Position numbers and translations under genes: made by a program. A stretch of DNA of 64,000 nucleotides, from NCBI GenBank assembly GCA_038380795.1, contig CM076270.1, forward strand, positions 11,717,001 through 11,781,000, written 5' to 3'. Under the pieces are notes generated by a model. It did not search any database and had not been told where the DNA came from. It saw only the letters and a program-made list of their open reading frames with translations. Positions within the stretch are counted from its first letter, which is position 1; each line of letters starts with the position of its first letter. Of the stretch, positions 12,678 through 27,080 are shown one piece after another. This DNA is from Pyrocephalus nanus. Taxonomy: Eukaryota; Chordata; Aves; Passeriformes; Tyrannidae.

Positions 12678-15534
12678 GGGACAGACTGACAAAGCTTGTC
12701 TGGGCAATGAAGGTGATCTAAAAAAAAACCCCAAACATGAGAATAATGGAATGGCAGAACTCCATTAGGAGTGTATATTTCAGTTAGCTGAGGTTGAAAA
12801 GGGTATGGTTATTGAATTGTTGAAGGCTGAAAACATCCAGGAACATATTTCTCCTTCTCATTTATTCACCATAATCTAATGACCAGGTTAAATAAGTTCT
12901 CTTTCGCAGTCTGGACAGTTATTTTCTGCTGACTCCACAGTCGCACACTAAAGAACTGTTCAATGGCTTTTATTACTGAGAAAACAGAAAAGGCTAAAAA
13001 AAATAAAATAGGAAAATGGCTGGTAGGGAATTTGAAAAAGGCATCTAATCAGGAAATAGCATCATTTCAGATACTTTCAAGCCAGAAAAGACTGTAACAG
13101 GGGAAATAAAAACCTGCATATTTTTATTGGATTTGTGGATAATCCCCCTATTTACTGAAAGAATTGCTTCTAAATCTTTATTTTTCTTTCAATATATATG
13201 TTTGAGGAGTCAAGACTATTGTCTCTGCCATCTATTAAGCTAATGCATTAGCTGATTTATCTAAATGAACAAGAACGCTATGTAAGCCCACTTTTTAAAA
13301 TATGTAAATCTGGTTTGTCCTCTCAACACTTTTGTTATGACAGTCTCAGAGCATTATAATTTACCTACCTAGCACGCACACTGTGTAATTCCTACGCAAT
13401 TACCCATTCTGAGTATGGAAATTCGTCTTTGTCCTGCTGAATGTGGATTTAGCTTTGTATAGACGACAATGTAGTTCCTGTGAGGTATTCCACCTTTCTT
13501 CCTCCACACATTTTTCAAAGGAAAAGTGGTCAATATTTGCATTAGAATCATAAGATTAGGGGCAACTGGGATGTCAGTTTGAAAATTACACCACAGATTT
13601 GAGTGGTGAAAGAAAGCAAGGAAGCAGCTGTAGCCAGACTGCAGAGAGCTCACCATGCACTAGCAATCATCGCATCATTGGCTCCATCATTCGAGGACTC
13701 TATCTGGATGATCAAACTCTTAAGCACAGCCATCCGTTAGCCCTGGGAAGATTAGACAGACAGATGGCTCCTACAGAGAGATGAGTTAGAAAGATGCAGG
13801 GAGGGATATTTTCACCAGATGGATGCTGCCAAGTTTTGCAGAGCACAAGAGGTGCCCTGAGGTCTAGATCAAAAGTTAGTCTTCTAGGATCTTCTGAGGA
13901 AAAACAGTTCCTCAGTTCAGCCAAGTGCTTGACCAGGGGAGTAACTGGAGATACAACAGATTTCCTACTGAATTAAGGATATGTTCGTGTCCCTTATGAC
14001 TTCATTACTGTATAAGACCACTGAATCAGCCACAGAGATAACCAGCTTGAACTAGGTGGATATGAATGACTGGCTCCCAGCGCTAGCAGTGTATGGGAGG
14101 AATTACAGCAATGGCCACTGCAGCCTTTGCTTCAGTGTGTTTTCAGTAAAGAAACCCAAAGAAAAGTGAAGAGAGAATCTTTGCAAAAACACCAAATTAC
14201 AAGTACGCTCAGAATGCCTCTGTTACGTTTTGCTCATTTTATGAAGGTTTCAATGAGTCAAGATTCAAGAGTTGCAGGAGGGAAAGTGCATTGTTGATAA
14301 TTAGATCAATGTTTGTGGAATCTGTGAAATTGTTAACCATAAAGAATTTTACAATTTCAAGTGACACTACTGAGAGCAGATCCTACCCAAGTTTTTGAAC
14401 ATATGAATGATGACTACACGCACTAAGAAAGGGGACACTGTGAAAGTGAAGATAAATAAAAGGGCATAATGACCTAAAAAGTGCATGCTGCAGGATCTCT
14501 CACAGGGTCTTTGGAAAAATGTAGGTGGTTCTCTGAGAGTTGTGCGGCTAAAGCTTTTGTTGCAGAGTACAGAGGTCTTCACAGCTTCCTTTTCCTGCTC
14601 TCAATGCCCCCACCACTGCCACTGCACGTGGAAGTCCTCTACTGTAGAAAATAATGGTTTGATTTTTTTCAGGGAAGACACAAGGAAGGAGATGACCTCA
14701 TACCCTGCCCTAAATTTCAATGGTGTCTATAGCTTGACTGTCTGAAGCACCTATGCTGGTCTCTTACATCCCAGAGATATCCAGTACTCAATCCCCTTAC
14801 AGGAAACTTTGAAAAGATCTCCTGGCTATAAAAATTTTTTTCAGACAGTCTCCAAACAGATGTCAGGAAAGAGAGTCCTAAATGACAAGCACAAAACTGA
14901 GCTTTTGAAGTCAGTAAATAAAAGGGGAAAGAACTGCAGGGATGGTGATTACTTTGAAATCCCACTGAAACCACAGGGAGCTGCAAGTATTTACAGCACC
15001 ACTGGTAATGAAGTAACTAGGTGCCAGAACAGTGATTTAGCTCAAAAATAAGATAGCTAGGTTCTGGGTTTATTCTCTCAGGTGGTGTCAGGTCAGTTTA
15101 TTCCATTTTGAAGTCAAACAGTGATTTCCCTACTTTCCTGCATCATTCCAACTTGACAGACCTGGAAGCCAAGAGCCTCCCTCTCCCTTTTTTTTTAATG
15201 AATAATAGAGCTATCCCAAACAGAATCTGCCTCCAAATGTTGCTGAGGCATAAGCATGCTTCTTTTGTTGAGTAACGTGGGGCAAATAGGTCAAACAGGA
15301 GCATAATGGCTGCACTCTGAGAGACTGGAGCTAGATCTGGAATAATGTCAGCCCAGGAAGGCTCCAGGTCTAAAAGGCTCACGTGAGTTCACCTTTCTTT
15401 CAACACACTAACAACCCATAGGAAAAGGACATGTGAAGGAGAAAACCTTTTAGGTAAAAAACAATGCAAAAACCCCTCATGCTGTCATGTAGTCACTCTC
15501 TTATCTATCCAAGCTCTTACACAGTGCCCTTAAC

Positions 15535-15680
15535 AGAGCATCTGAGTGCCTGACAATCACCAGTGCGCTTATCTCCACACTGTCTCTGTGGGAGTAGGAA
15601 AGGAATCTTATCTCCACCACAAAGATGAGCAGTTGAGGCAGAGAAATTAAAGGTTTGATCTAGTTACCTGAACACAGGTT
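15535..15680 (+). mobile_element. MIR-like SINE fragment
   Basis: The stretch AGTGCCTGACAATCACCAGT, then CTTATCTCC, CTCTGTGGGAGTAGG, ATCTTATCTCCACC, AAAGATGAGCAGTTGAGGCA and GAGAAATTAAAGGTTTGATC follows the MIR core order (lower limit of size, regional deposition of the Tpye atc-cc-attttacagatgagg block, then gaggcacagagaggttaag). Similarity is judged by eye against the remembered consensus. Confidence 0.5.
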
Positions 15681-16867
15681 TCTAGTGCCATCTAAGATGT
15701 CCTGGGGCATGCAAGGCATGCATGGGGCTGGCAGGTAGGGCACAGGCCCTAAGGGAGATCGATGGTGTTCTGGAGGGCAGGCAAGGTATGCTGGCAGAGG
15801 GGGATGAATGTCAAGGTTTAGACAATTAAACATTTGTGGGAGAGCAGGAAGCCAAACCCTGCAAACTGCCCTGCTAGCACCCTAAATACAAAGGTCACTT
15901 CCGCCTGCAAAGAGGGACAAAACTCTTTTTTTAACATATTGACTGCAGATCTGTTTTACTACTAAACTAAAGCCTCATGTGTCCAGGGCTTCCAAAGTAA
16001 CTACTGCTGTCAGGAGCCCGTGTATTGTCTTCTTCTTAGCTAAGTATAAACACACATTTTAGCCACTATGAAAAAGATTCCTATGGATCTATGGAGTATG
16101 GAGTTATTCTTTGTCAAACTCAATAACAGCATGCTGATTGTCATACAAGGAGCCAGAATCAGTATCAGAGTGGCCTTTCTCCACCATGCCCACGAGCCCA
16201 GACCTCATGCTGCGAGGTGAATGTACTTCATTGTGGCAGTTTTTACAGAATGACACTTTCATTTTAGCTCATGGCAAATCCCTGATGACGATTTACGAGC
16301 TCCTAATGAGCTTACTGAGGAAGAATGAAAGGATGCTCAAGGTCACAGAACAATGGAGTGCTATCATTTTTGACATGTACAGCAAATAAGGTTCCCAAAC
16401 AACTGCCAAATCAGGAACAAGCTGTATGCAGAGAAGCTGTGATGGCCTTGCTACAGGCTGTTATTTTGGTGCATTAGGCTGAGGACAGATTTGCAAAACC
16501 ACTCGAGCAATTCGGACACTTGGTTCCCCTTTGAAACAGCTCAGTGAAGGAGGTGGTGGCAAAACACCAGCCAGACAGGTGTGGTTGCTAGAGCAGCTTC
16601 CTGCAGCACAACCTTCAGCCATGCAAGCATCTCTTCTCTGCCATTTGTCCCTACTGGTTTGGACTGTGGCCACGTGCCTTGCAGATCCACATCCCAGCTG
16701 CTACCCCAAAACACAGGCTTAACCAAATAACCTCCAGGCTGGTTTCAATCCTTCCTTCTGGCCTCTCTCTGAAGATAAAAGACACACATCAGAACAATCC
16801 TTTTTCCAGCCACAACAGGTACCCTCCACTGTACTCACAGCTTCGACAGTGAGCAGAATCTGATCAA

Positions 16868-16965
16868 TGTCTTAATTTACTTAAGCCTCACAAAGACTTG
16901 AAAGAGGAGAATGATTTTTATGTTATTATTTTTTAATATGTGAAATCTGATTAGAATAATCCTGG
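16868..16965 (+). mobile_element. Possible MIR-like SINE fragment
   Basis: TTAATTTACTTAAGCCTCAC (16872-16891) and the following T-rich block up to a GAAATCTGATTAG-type segment resemble the middle of MIR (cattt-aatcctcacaaca, then attattat). Decay is heavy and the call is tentative. Confidence 0.3.
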
Positions 16966-18989
16966 CAAGGCAGAGAGTGATAAACAAATACAGTAGGTGA
17001 AAAACCGTAGTTCTGAAGGAGGAAATTGATTTCCTTCTATCCCTCCAAATTTGAATAATAAACTTTCACAAAGAACGTCTCTACAAGAAACTCCTGGAGA
17101 TGCAAGAAACTGTAATTAAAATACTTTATTAAATCTTTAATAAACAGTCTTTCAGAGCTCCTTGCAAAAATAGAGGTTCTTGCAGCATAAAAATGTTGAG
17201 ATATTCACACTTGGAATCCGGTAGCAAACACTCTCACGGGGGTGCAGAAAAATTTTAAAAATAACTTGAAATTACCCAGTGTCATGCAAGAAACTAAGGC
17301 TATGGGAGTCTGGCTGCTTTGCTTGCTTTTGCCACTGAGGAGTCATAAACCAAAGATAAGTGTGGCCAGGAGGCATCTTTCCCTTATCTACATCTCTCCT
17401 TTCTGGAAACCACTTTGAGCTTTCTAATAGACAAGCTGATCTTGCTATTACATCACAGAAAGACATGATGATTTCCAGTTTCCAGAAGAGACACTATTTC
17501 TAATAGTTTACCATTTCACCAAAATCATAAACCACTATTAACAAAGAACATTCACTGAAAATTCATATTCCAATGTCTCAGAAAGGAATTGGTTTTTCTA
17601 CACATGTAAGTGGCATGAGAATGCACCCATTCACTGGACATTACCCAAAGGAGCAGACTAGACTCAGGCATGCTGGGGTAAATACACTCATCTTAATTTT
17701 CTAATTGCATGAACATCAATTGGTTTGCTGTAGATATAAACCAGTGGCAGTGATAGCAGAAACAAAAAATATATCCTGCAATACCACAGAAATTGTACTG
17801 GTCCTTCCACCATTGATTGCCTTGATATTTGATGCTTTTCAGTCATGCTTCCACAGCGAAAAAAAAAGCCCGTGGAACATCATTTTCTGTTGAGTCCCAT
17901 CCAGTCAACCTCTAAGCAAAACCACTAGCACAGACTTTGTCCCACAGTTCTCATTAAGTCCCTGGTCATGCCTGGATGGCATGAGATGCCCTGGAGAGAG
18001 GAAGGCACAGTACATGGCACCATACCAGGGCTGTAAAGCACTACTGAGGCACTGTGAATGCTGGACAGACTGCCCAGCAATCCAGACGGATGGTTTCTGG
18101 TACCCAATCTAGCTCTGAGAAAGCAAGTATTTCTGCACAGAGATGTTTTCTCTGTGGTCAGATAGCTCACTAGGTTCCTGTCTCTGTTACTGGTTTGTCC
18201 CAGCTGTCACTATGAGAGGCATTTACTGCAGATGGACACTGAGTTAAAAAATGGACCCAAAGGGCCACCCTTACGTTCATCTCAGTGAGAGCAAGGGATG
18301 TACTGGGTGCTCAAGACCTCTGAAAGTGGGGCTTTAAACTGTTGGAACTCAAATCTTCATTTGCGAAGCCTAGCCATGATGATGATGATGAAACTGTTGG
18401 AAAATCCATGCCTGAATTTTGTTACTGCAAATGGTTTTCTTGCAAGACTGGGCTGTTCAGCTCCTGGGGGCATCAGTACATTACAAGTGTTTCTTTTCAG
18501 AGCACTGCTGCAATCCTGAGCTTCTCAGGAGCTGTTTCCAATTCTCTACCTGCCATCTTGTGAAGCCAACACCATAAACAGCCTCAGCTCCTTGGGTGGC
18601 TGAAAAAGAGATATCTGTGGAGCCCTGAGCAACTGTACTTGACATATGGTATTAAGATGTGCAGGGGAAGATGTCTGGCAAAGTACGACTCTCCTGTGGT
18701 TCTTTTGCCTGCTCCCATTATCCTCAGTGATGATTGCTAGGGACATAAATGCTGAGGAGCCAGAAAAGAAGTGCAATGGGAAGGCAGAGAGGGAAAAGCA
18801 AGCCCAGCCTACACAGTGTACAGCTTTGAAAGCAAACTGATTTGCTCAGACACAAGATACAACACAAACAAGTTGTGTTACTGCTGATGCACCAATTCCC
18901 TGAATAATCACAGTGATACAAAAGAAAGCTTGTGATTAGCGCGAAGTATTAGGATTGGGAAGAACAGCAGGCCTAATCCAGTCTCCACA

Positions 18990-19055
18990 AATAACCTTGG
19001 GCAGGTCACATCACTCCTCTATCCTCAGTAGTTTCCTTAACTACGTGATGAAGTT
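18990..19055 (+). mobile_element. MIR-like SINE fragment
   Basis: ACCTTGGGCAGGTCACATCA, followed by CCTCTATCCTCAGTAGTTTC and CTTAACTACGTGATG, parallels the MIR motif in which ccttgggcaagtcac precedes cctcagtttcc. It is short and diverged. Confidence 0.45.
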
Positions 19056-21680
19056 TCCCAGCATGAGTGGAAAATTATCTGAAAGCGTGGGAAAGCCCAG
19101 GAGAAACTCACAGGTATGCAATAACAGATTCTTTTCTGAGCCCACTCCATTGGCCTCTGCAGCCCCAGTTAAGTTAGTTCCTCACACTGCCAATGATTCA
19201 AATGAGCCAGACACCCTCAGACCCAAACATCCCTCAGGGTCAATCATAGGATCTTGCTTTAGGCAAAAGAACTGCATTTTAATGGCTCTCTATCTACCAG
19301 ACATATAACAGCCAGAGGTTGGGTCCTGCGTTATGCTGACAGTATTTGTGTGGTGCTTCCATCAGATATTCAAGTGACACAGCACCTCCCTGACCTGGCC
19401 TCCCATCCACAGCTGTGTTCAGCACAAGCTCTCACTTCTCCTCCCTGTCCAATACTGGCAGTAATCACCAGACTATCCTGCTTCTGATTTCGCCACAACT
19501 ACTTCTACAGTCCTTCCCTTTGCTCTGTTCCCTTCCTGCTCAACACAGGGTATGGTGTGATTCTCCAGCATCCATGGGGAAATTCTGCTACAGGCAGTAA
19601 ACATAAATCATCATCTAAATGTTAGGGTTTAAGCCAGAAGCAATCTCAAGTGCAACAGGACTATGAGGATTCTAACGGGTTGACCAAGCTACAGTCTGCT
19701 CTTAGAGATGCTTTATATTATTTTTCTCCCAAAACAAAAGCTCATAGATGTGCCTTCCATAGTGATCCTCCATTTTCTCCATCTGGAGACACTGTGTCTG
19801 CCTTCAGGTTCAGTGCCTTCCCCCTGCTTATTAGGGATGAGCACTGCATTGCATTTGAGACTGAGAAAAGGAGGAGGAAGGGATGTGCTTACACAAGGTC
19901 TCCAAATTTTTTCCATCCAGCCAGTTCCCAGAGGGGTCTACAAGTTGAGAAGTACTGAATGGCAGTGGCATTATTAGATCCCTTCCCATCACACCAGGTG
20001 TCTACAGGACATCCACAGACATTTCCTGCAGAAAAGATCCTGATAAGCCTCTACATAGATGGACAAGGAAGAGGTAAAAAACCACAGAATATCTTGAAAG
20101 ACAGCATGGCCAGTGCTGTCCAGCTACAGCTCCTGAAGCATGTCACGAAAATCAAGGAGGAAACTGAACTGTCCAGTGTCCAACTTAGAAGGGACAATGT
20201 GGGGACTCCTCAGCCCACCAGGAGCAGGAAAGAAGTTACTTTAAAAGGCCTGTCTGGCATGAGTGCATGGGCTGGAATACCAAAAGCTGCCCTTCTCGAC
20301 CCCTGCTTGCTTCAGAGAGATTCCTTCTGAGGGAAGCAATAGCCCAGTATGGCCACTGTGCTTGAGGGAATGTCCAAGTTAGGCTAAATCTTGCTCCTCA
20401 TCTCACTTTGCATGTGCCCTAAAAAGTTGGACATCATGTTTCCCAGTTCCCTCTCACTTAACGTCCTTGTTCAAAATCCCTGAGGTTCTATTTTCTTCTC
20501 CTCTGTTTCATGCTTACAATGATTTAAAGGTGGAAGAGAAAAGATTGTGCAGGAGAATCATACTGATTTCTGTCTCAGAGGCTTTAGAGAGAAACAGATA
20601 ATCTTTGACCAGCTGCAGTAATTCCTCTGCAGCGCTCCAGACAGCATCTGGGAGTCTGGAAGGTGTGCACGCAACTTCCAAGTGCTGTTATCAATAATAC
20701 ATTTGATGGCACAGCCTTCAGAGGAGCTGACCAAGGAAGCCTCTTAAAAGGAGAAGGCAACCCTTTGGTCTTCTCAGGAGGAAAGTGGTGAGGAGAGAGA
20801 AAAACTCACCATCATTGTGCCATGTCTTATTTATGTCAAGATGCTGTTCACATTTCAGAAAGCTTTTAGTATGGGGCTGGAGCCCAGGTATGTATTTGGG
20901 GGATTAGAGAGCACATTGTGAATAATAAAATACTTTCAACTTTCTGCAATCAGCTAACTTATAGGAAAGAACTGCATGAAAGGCTACCATTGCTCCCAAA
21001 GCACAGCTCCTCTGCATCTTGGATACCACTGGTATCTCGGAGGTGTCAGGACACCACCATGAGTCTCTTTGCTGCTTTCTCAATGGCTGAAATGTCAAGC
21101 CACAAAATTAACCTGTGACTTATGTGTGTGTGCGAGGGATTTATTGATTTCACAGAGGGACGATTAATTTAACGTCATTTCAACATTTCAGGGCTTGTCA
21201 GGCTTTTCCACAGAAGAGCAGCTGCCTCCACACAACAGAGGATGCAATCTGTAGTTCATCAGCAGGGAAGAAGGTTCTCTTTTTAATCAAGCAAAAGCTG
21301 CTGGGGAGGCCACAGGCAAAAGACTACATAGCATCTGCCCACCAAGATGAATCTTTTGTTCTGGGTATGTTGTCCAAAACTCACTGATGTGAGAGTAATA
21401 AAAAGTGGCTACCAAAATCTAGCCACAGAAACCCACTACAAGTGATTAAGGAACAGGAGAAAGGATGACAGCACTGAGGTGAGAAGCAGCAGCTTTTGGA
21501 AGGTGTAACTAAAAGAACAGCAAAACTGCTGCAAACAAGTGAAATTAGTCACATAAGATTAAGCGTGTAACCTAATTGCAAGCAGAAAGGTGACGATATA
21601 CACCATAAAGAGACTAATGGGTATCAGTCCAACTATGTTTACTTGGTTCTCTAGCCCTGCAAGCAGTCTAAGGATGACTG

Positions 21681-21745
21681 TTGGTGCAGCAGAGTGTTTA
21701 AGTTTGGAAAAGAAGGCCACAAGTTCAAACTCTGCTCTGAACCAT
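21681..21745 (+). mobile_element. Possible tRNA-derived SINE head
   Basis: GCAGCAGAGTGTTTAAGTTT and, about 25 bases on, AAGTTCAAACTCTGCTCTG resemble the A-box-side and B-box (GTTCRANNC) of tRNA-derived SINE heads such as MIR. No cloverleaf can be folded, so this is not a functional tRNA gene. Confidence 0.3.
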
Positions 21746-22568
21746 CCTGTCTGGGCTCAGCCACCAGCAAATCGAGGATTTCCTCTCCTACTCATGATGC
21801 AGAAGAGGCCATGACTTTACCACTGGAATTCTCAAAATCTCCCATTTTCCCATAATTCTGCATTCATGATTGCAGCCTCTACTCCCACCTGCACTGCACC
21901 ATCGCATGGGGCTGGTGGCCATCACAGTGGGTCACTACACACTTCTCTGAAGGGGTCCCGAGCACAGAGGCTGATCAGAATTGCTGATGGCATGAACAGG
22001 GATGTGTAAGCACACACAGTGCCCTGCTCATTACCCTGCACAGCTGCAACTTCCAGGGTGGTACAAGGATTGGGTGGGAGCAGCTGCCATGAGGTCCAGA
22101 GCCAGAGACCCTCCACCACCCACTGTGGGCCCCAAGCACCGAATAAGCTTCGTGTGTTTGAACTCAGGTTATGGTTAATGTGTAAAACAACCCCCCTCTG
22201 CAGGGTATCTGGGTTACTGGCTAAACCAACCGTGCTGCAGAGGGTTTGAGATGATTCATAAACTAACACACTCTGCAGAGGCTCCACGTTAAAGCTTCCA
22301 CGTTCTAAAATGACTCTCTTGTCATTCTACCCTAAAGAACACAGGACCCCTGAAGAATGGGTCTGTTCCCATGGTGTTGGGTGGTATCACCTCAAAACCC
22401 TGTGGGCCCCATCCTAGAGTCTCCTGTACTATACCAAAAGTGAGGAGAAGGAAAAAAAAAAGTCTTACAGCAGATATTCACTCATTCATTCAAAATTTAC
22501 AAGTTGACTAACATAATTAAATACCACTGTAACAAACAACCAACAAACCTGGTTGTTATTTCCCCTTG

Positions 22569-22632
22569 AGGCTGAGGTTTTCAGCCTTCCAGGAGGGACA
22601 GGCTTTTTTTTTTTTAAAAAAAAGTCAGTCCC
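22569..22632. repeat. Pair of adjacent hairpins, one with T12/A8 stem
   Basis: The first is AGGCTGA (22569-22575) with TCAGCCT (22581-22587). The second is an imperfect palindrome with GGGAC (22595-22599) pairing GTCCC (22628-22632) around T12 (22604-22615) followed by A8 (22616-22623). Arms differ by two bases between the GGGAC/GTCCC ends and the homopolymer core. Confidence 0.8.
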
Positions 22633-25600
22633 TGTGCCAGCAGCTGCAGTGGGTGAGCAGAGGCTCTGCCTCTGGTGCGGGCTGCTTTCCCACTGCCCTC
22701 CAACCCCTGTCACAGGGCCAGCATGTACAACAGACAGCCCTTGCAGGGTCGCTTTGGTGCACCTCTGATACCATGAGGCCAGATGCAAGGGCTAGGCATG
22801 GTTCAGGAGACCCTGGAGTGAGTCCAAAGCCACATCCTGCCTGCCTGCTCTGCTGCCAGGATGCCTCTGGGCAATGCTGCTGGCAAGGTGCCCTCTGCTC
22901 CTCCCTGCTTGCGCACAGATTGCAGGCTCCCTGGCACAGGCACGCCGGCCATCCCACGTGCTCTGCAGAGCTGAGCATGCCGGCAGCACACAACACATCA
23001 CAGCAGTGATGGGCTGCAAGGAGTACAGACAGATCCCTTCCACCCCATGCTTGGTTTCAAGGATAGATTCATGGCAAGAGAAGATGGGCAGATTTGGAGT
23101 TTTTCTTGCAGTATAGAGTGTCTCATTCAGAAGGATGCCGGAAGAGGCAACTGGAAGTGGCTGGTAATTCCCATGGCCCACGTCCCTGTGACAGAGGTAA
23201 CCAGGGAGCATGAATTCAGAAAAGCATCAAGATGCAATTTCAGCATTTCGCTGAACTAGATCTTGAATAAACACATTTTAGGCCAGGTTCAAAACTCCTA
23301 CTGTGCTCACCTACTCCACCAATTTCGGGAGGTTCCTGCAAGGCACTGTGCCATGTAACTATAGGTGCCAGAAGTTAACCCAGTATCTTGGGATCCATGG
23401 TAACATAAATCTATGGGACCTAAATGAATTCCTGTGATTCAGACACCTCAAGAAAATTATTTTTGTTTTGCAAATGCTTAGGCAGGACACGACCCTTTCA
23501 CAGCAAATGAAGGATTATTCAGGCTCCCATCCAGGCCTTTCTGCTACAGATTACATTCCCCACTGCTTCAGCCAGTTTGGCTTGAAATAGCCCAGGTAAT
23601 TTGAGTCTCTCTTTACCCTGAAAAATTGCATTACAGTTTAGTGGTCCCCATTTTTAAATTTTTCTGTCACTTGGCTCCCAGTTATAATTACATGCACACA
23701 GTCAGGAAGGTTTTCAGTTGGATTTTTTAGCCTCTCTCTTGATTTTGCCTCCAGAGCTGTTAGTCACTGTTCGGCAAAGGCACATAATTTCCTACTTTTA
23801 TCCATTCTATATTTGAGTTTGGTATGACCAGAAAGGAGATCCGAATCACTTCATTAACACACACCTGACCTCAGCCAAACATCAAAACTTTTTTTCCTCC
23901 CTCCACGATAAAATAAAATGTTAATAATAGTCTCACTGTCACCCTGGATGTCCTGAAGTTTTGTCTAGGTTTTGCTTGTGGAAACCAGACAATAGTACTA
24001 TTTATTTCCAAAACAGACACTGGATAAATGGTGTTAAAATCAAGCAAAGCAGTATGGAGACTTTGAGGAAAAGCAAAATATTAGCCAGGTAGAGGAGAGA
24101 GAGGAGCTGTTACCGGTTGCTCCTATATCCCCCACCTAGCACGATGCAAAAGGAAAGCAACAAAAGGGACTTCTGCTGTGGATGCTTCCCCAGAAGCACA
24201 TTGAGCCACTCAGCTTTTGGTTCTTGCCTACTGGAATGAGTGCTCCCCTTGCACATCATTTCTGCTAAACAAGGGGCTTCACTGCACACTGTCCTCAGTC
24301 CAGACATTTCCTAGAGTTCTCTTTCAAGATCCAGTTCAAATATTGTATTGCCATTGACTGTTCTGCTTTGACCTCCTCGTTTCCCTTACAGTGGCTGATT
24401 GAGCATACACAACACACAGGAGAAAAACTGGCAAGGTCTATCAATGCCACTGGTGCTTAGCAACTGCTCCAAAGGCTTTGCCTACCTGCTCATCTAGAGT
24501 TAGGCCTGGATATCTGGCCTCAAGGAAATCAGCCAAAGGAACACCGTGCAGAAGACAGCAGCCTCCACTGATTTATCTCTTTGATTTCTATTTCCGCCTT
24601 CAATTTAGAGCAACCCATCCCAGCCAGTGTCTTATCCTCCCTCCACACTTCAAGGAAATCATGTGGGATCAAAATGCTCCACCAAAATCAAAACATTTTG
24701 TTCTGATTTTAATAAGAATTATAAAGCAATATAAACCACTCTGAAATTCTTTCAAAATGGGAATCTGTGATATTTCTTTGGGGAAGCATCAAAATGAGAT
24801 GAGTCAGCATTTCCCCCCAATTTTCTTTCAAAATGAAATTTCAACAAAAGATCATAATGCATCCCAACACTGGCAGACCACTGCTCATAAGGAGGAATAG
24901 CCCATCTCTGCTCCTTTAGCTGGTGTTAGGTGAAACAGCACATTCCTAAATACCCTGAGCAACCAAGGCTAAGAGAACTATCTTCCTTTATTGAAGCTTA
25001 CTTAGCCTTTAAAATTTGTATTGCTGTCATGTAAGACAAGGAACAGCTAGCTAGGAAAAGAGAATTAGTTCCTGCTGTTACTGATTTTGTCTTCTGAAGC
25101 ATCTCTTGCTTGAATAGGCAAAAGATAAGTCTGATCTAACTCATTTCAGATGTGGGTACAAGGTGCAGAGCAGCACCCTTCCCTCTGGGAGCCCCACCAT
25201 GGTGCTGTGCTAGGAAAGTTTAGGGAATACAGGTACCTCAACAGGATGCCATATGGGAAACCTCCCCCAGAGAGCCACAGAATTGCACTGTGCCACTCTC
25301 CTCATCTGACAAGCAGTCCAGCAGCCCTGCCAAGGGACGCTGTATCCATTTCTAGCTCTAAAAACACCCTGAATAGTCCAAGCCCATGTGGGCCAGCACT
25401 GGTCCTGCCTGACTTTTGCACCAGCCTCACACTGGACAGGGAACCCCTGCTCTGCTGAGGAGAAGGAAATTCGGACCATTGTAGAGCAACATGGGCAGCA
25501 GCACCTCACCAAGGGAGAAGGGACTGCTTTAATACCAAGAGCTGTATTTACAAGTTTCCAAGCTACAAGGGTGGCCTGCCAGGGTGCCTGCCAGGAGCTG

Positions 25601-26999
25601 TATTTTAAGCACACTTGATGAGAGGCAGGAATCTGCTCCCAGGGGCTGTCTCTTCTTAGCACAGCTGCTTCCCTGAGCATCCATTTTGTTCCCATATTTA
25701 TGAATAAGCAAGGGGACAGGAGTTTTATATCTCCCAGCTAATGCCTTCATTTAGCGAGCCCCTTTTAACAGCCAATGAAGAAGAGAAGATTCTCTGGAGA
25801 GAAATTAAAAAGCACATTACATTGGTCTCCTGATGTGGTTTGCCTTTGGAGACATTTCTCTCTCTCTCTCCACTGACCTGGCTCCCGAATGAGGCATGTA
25901 AACTATGGAATCTCCCCACCAAGTGTACCTGCTTGCAAGGTTTGCAAAAGGGAGGTGTCCAGGACACTCGCCTGGGCTGTCTGTACTTCTGACCAAATCA
26001 ACAAGTACCACTGAAGGTCAAACAAGAATTAAAGAAATGGCATTGGCATGAGCAGCTTGTACACCCCAAGCATATTAGGGGGGAGAGAATGCAGAATTAT
26101 TGATTCCAGCCCCTGACCTTGGAATGATGTAAGTAAGTGTGCAGCTACCCTAGAGGAGTTGTAGCAAAATAGTTATAGCATTGTAAGCAGAATAAAAACA
26201 CAGTTAATATGCATACTTCCCCAGATGCTTGTTTATTATTATGCAAGACATGTTTATTATGCAAAATGATAAAGCAGAAAAATAGGAGAGGAAAAGAAAA
26301 TGCAAAGACACACTGAGCTCTTAATGTGACTTGGGTTTTCTCAATGCTGCTTAGTTTGTTTTTTTTTTTAATATTGTGCATAATCATTCCCGTATTAGCA
26401 GGAATCTTTGAAGTGATTCAGGCTCTAATTTCAGCATTTCAAACTCACAAGTTTATACTGTAAAACCATAGTGAGCTCTCGTAAGTGACCCATTTTTTTT
26501 TCCCCTCTGTATTCTGTATCTCTGCTAGGGTTTCTCAGTCTTTCCAATAAATTATGTATCACAATTTTCCATTTCAAAAATAATTAGAACTCTGAGTTAA
26601 ACAACAAGGAATATCTGAGAGCAATACATTTTAGAAGAGAAGTGTTTTGCACTTGGGGCAAAACCAATCCCAGTTGCAATGCCACTGAATTATACATATC
26701 GTCATATTGAGTGAGAGCTGCACTTTCAGCGTACTTGGAGTGACTGGGCAGACCTGTGGAGGCTCAACTGCCCCGTTATGGTGATCTGTTCCAGGACAAC
26801 AAAATTTGCCTCTCAGGCAAAGCACTTCAGAGGCACTCCCTTTCCCATGCCTCTGTGAGTTGTTGCAGGGATAATGGAGAGGAAGCTAGGCACTGAGGAG
26901 AGAAACCTCACAAAGAAAGGTTATACAGGAGTGGGAATTAATTTGGTGGTGGAACTATTAACTCCAGACAGACAGGAGAGCATGTTCTGTGTCTTCTGT

Positions 27000-27080
27000 T
27001 AAGATTAGGCTGTAAATTCACTGGAGCAGGACGTACCTCTTTATTCTGTGTTTCCCTCTCCTGTGCAACAACCAGCCTTT
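27000..27080 (+). mobile_element. Possible L3/CR1-type 3' end
   Basis: AGATTAGGCTGTAAATTCAC, then TGGAGCAGGACGTACCTCTT and TATTCTGTGTTTCCC, resembles the sauropsid motif in which a Tgtaagctctttggggcaggga block precedes ctgtgtttgtacagcgcc. Judged by eye only. Confidence 0.35.

Noticed and set aside
21700..21740. Possible tRNA gene from a GTTCAAACTC B-box-like motif
   Set aside because: No acceptor stem or anticodon arm can be paired; at most a decayed tRNA-derived SINE head.
22566..23211. Cluster of overlapping frames over 100 codons on both strands
   Set aside because: A locally GC-richer intronic stretch; translations are Cys/Gln/Ala-rich and resemble no known protein, and frames on both strands are open equally.
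25210..25695. 161-codon minus-strand open frame in intron 3
   Set aside because: Cys/Trp-rich translation with no recognisable family or splice-flanked exon shape, in non-GC-rich intron. Likely chance; no coding evidence.
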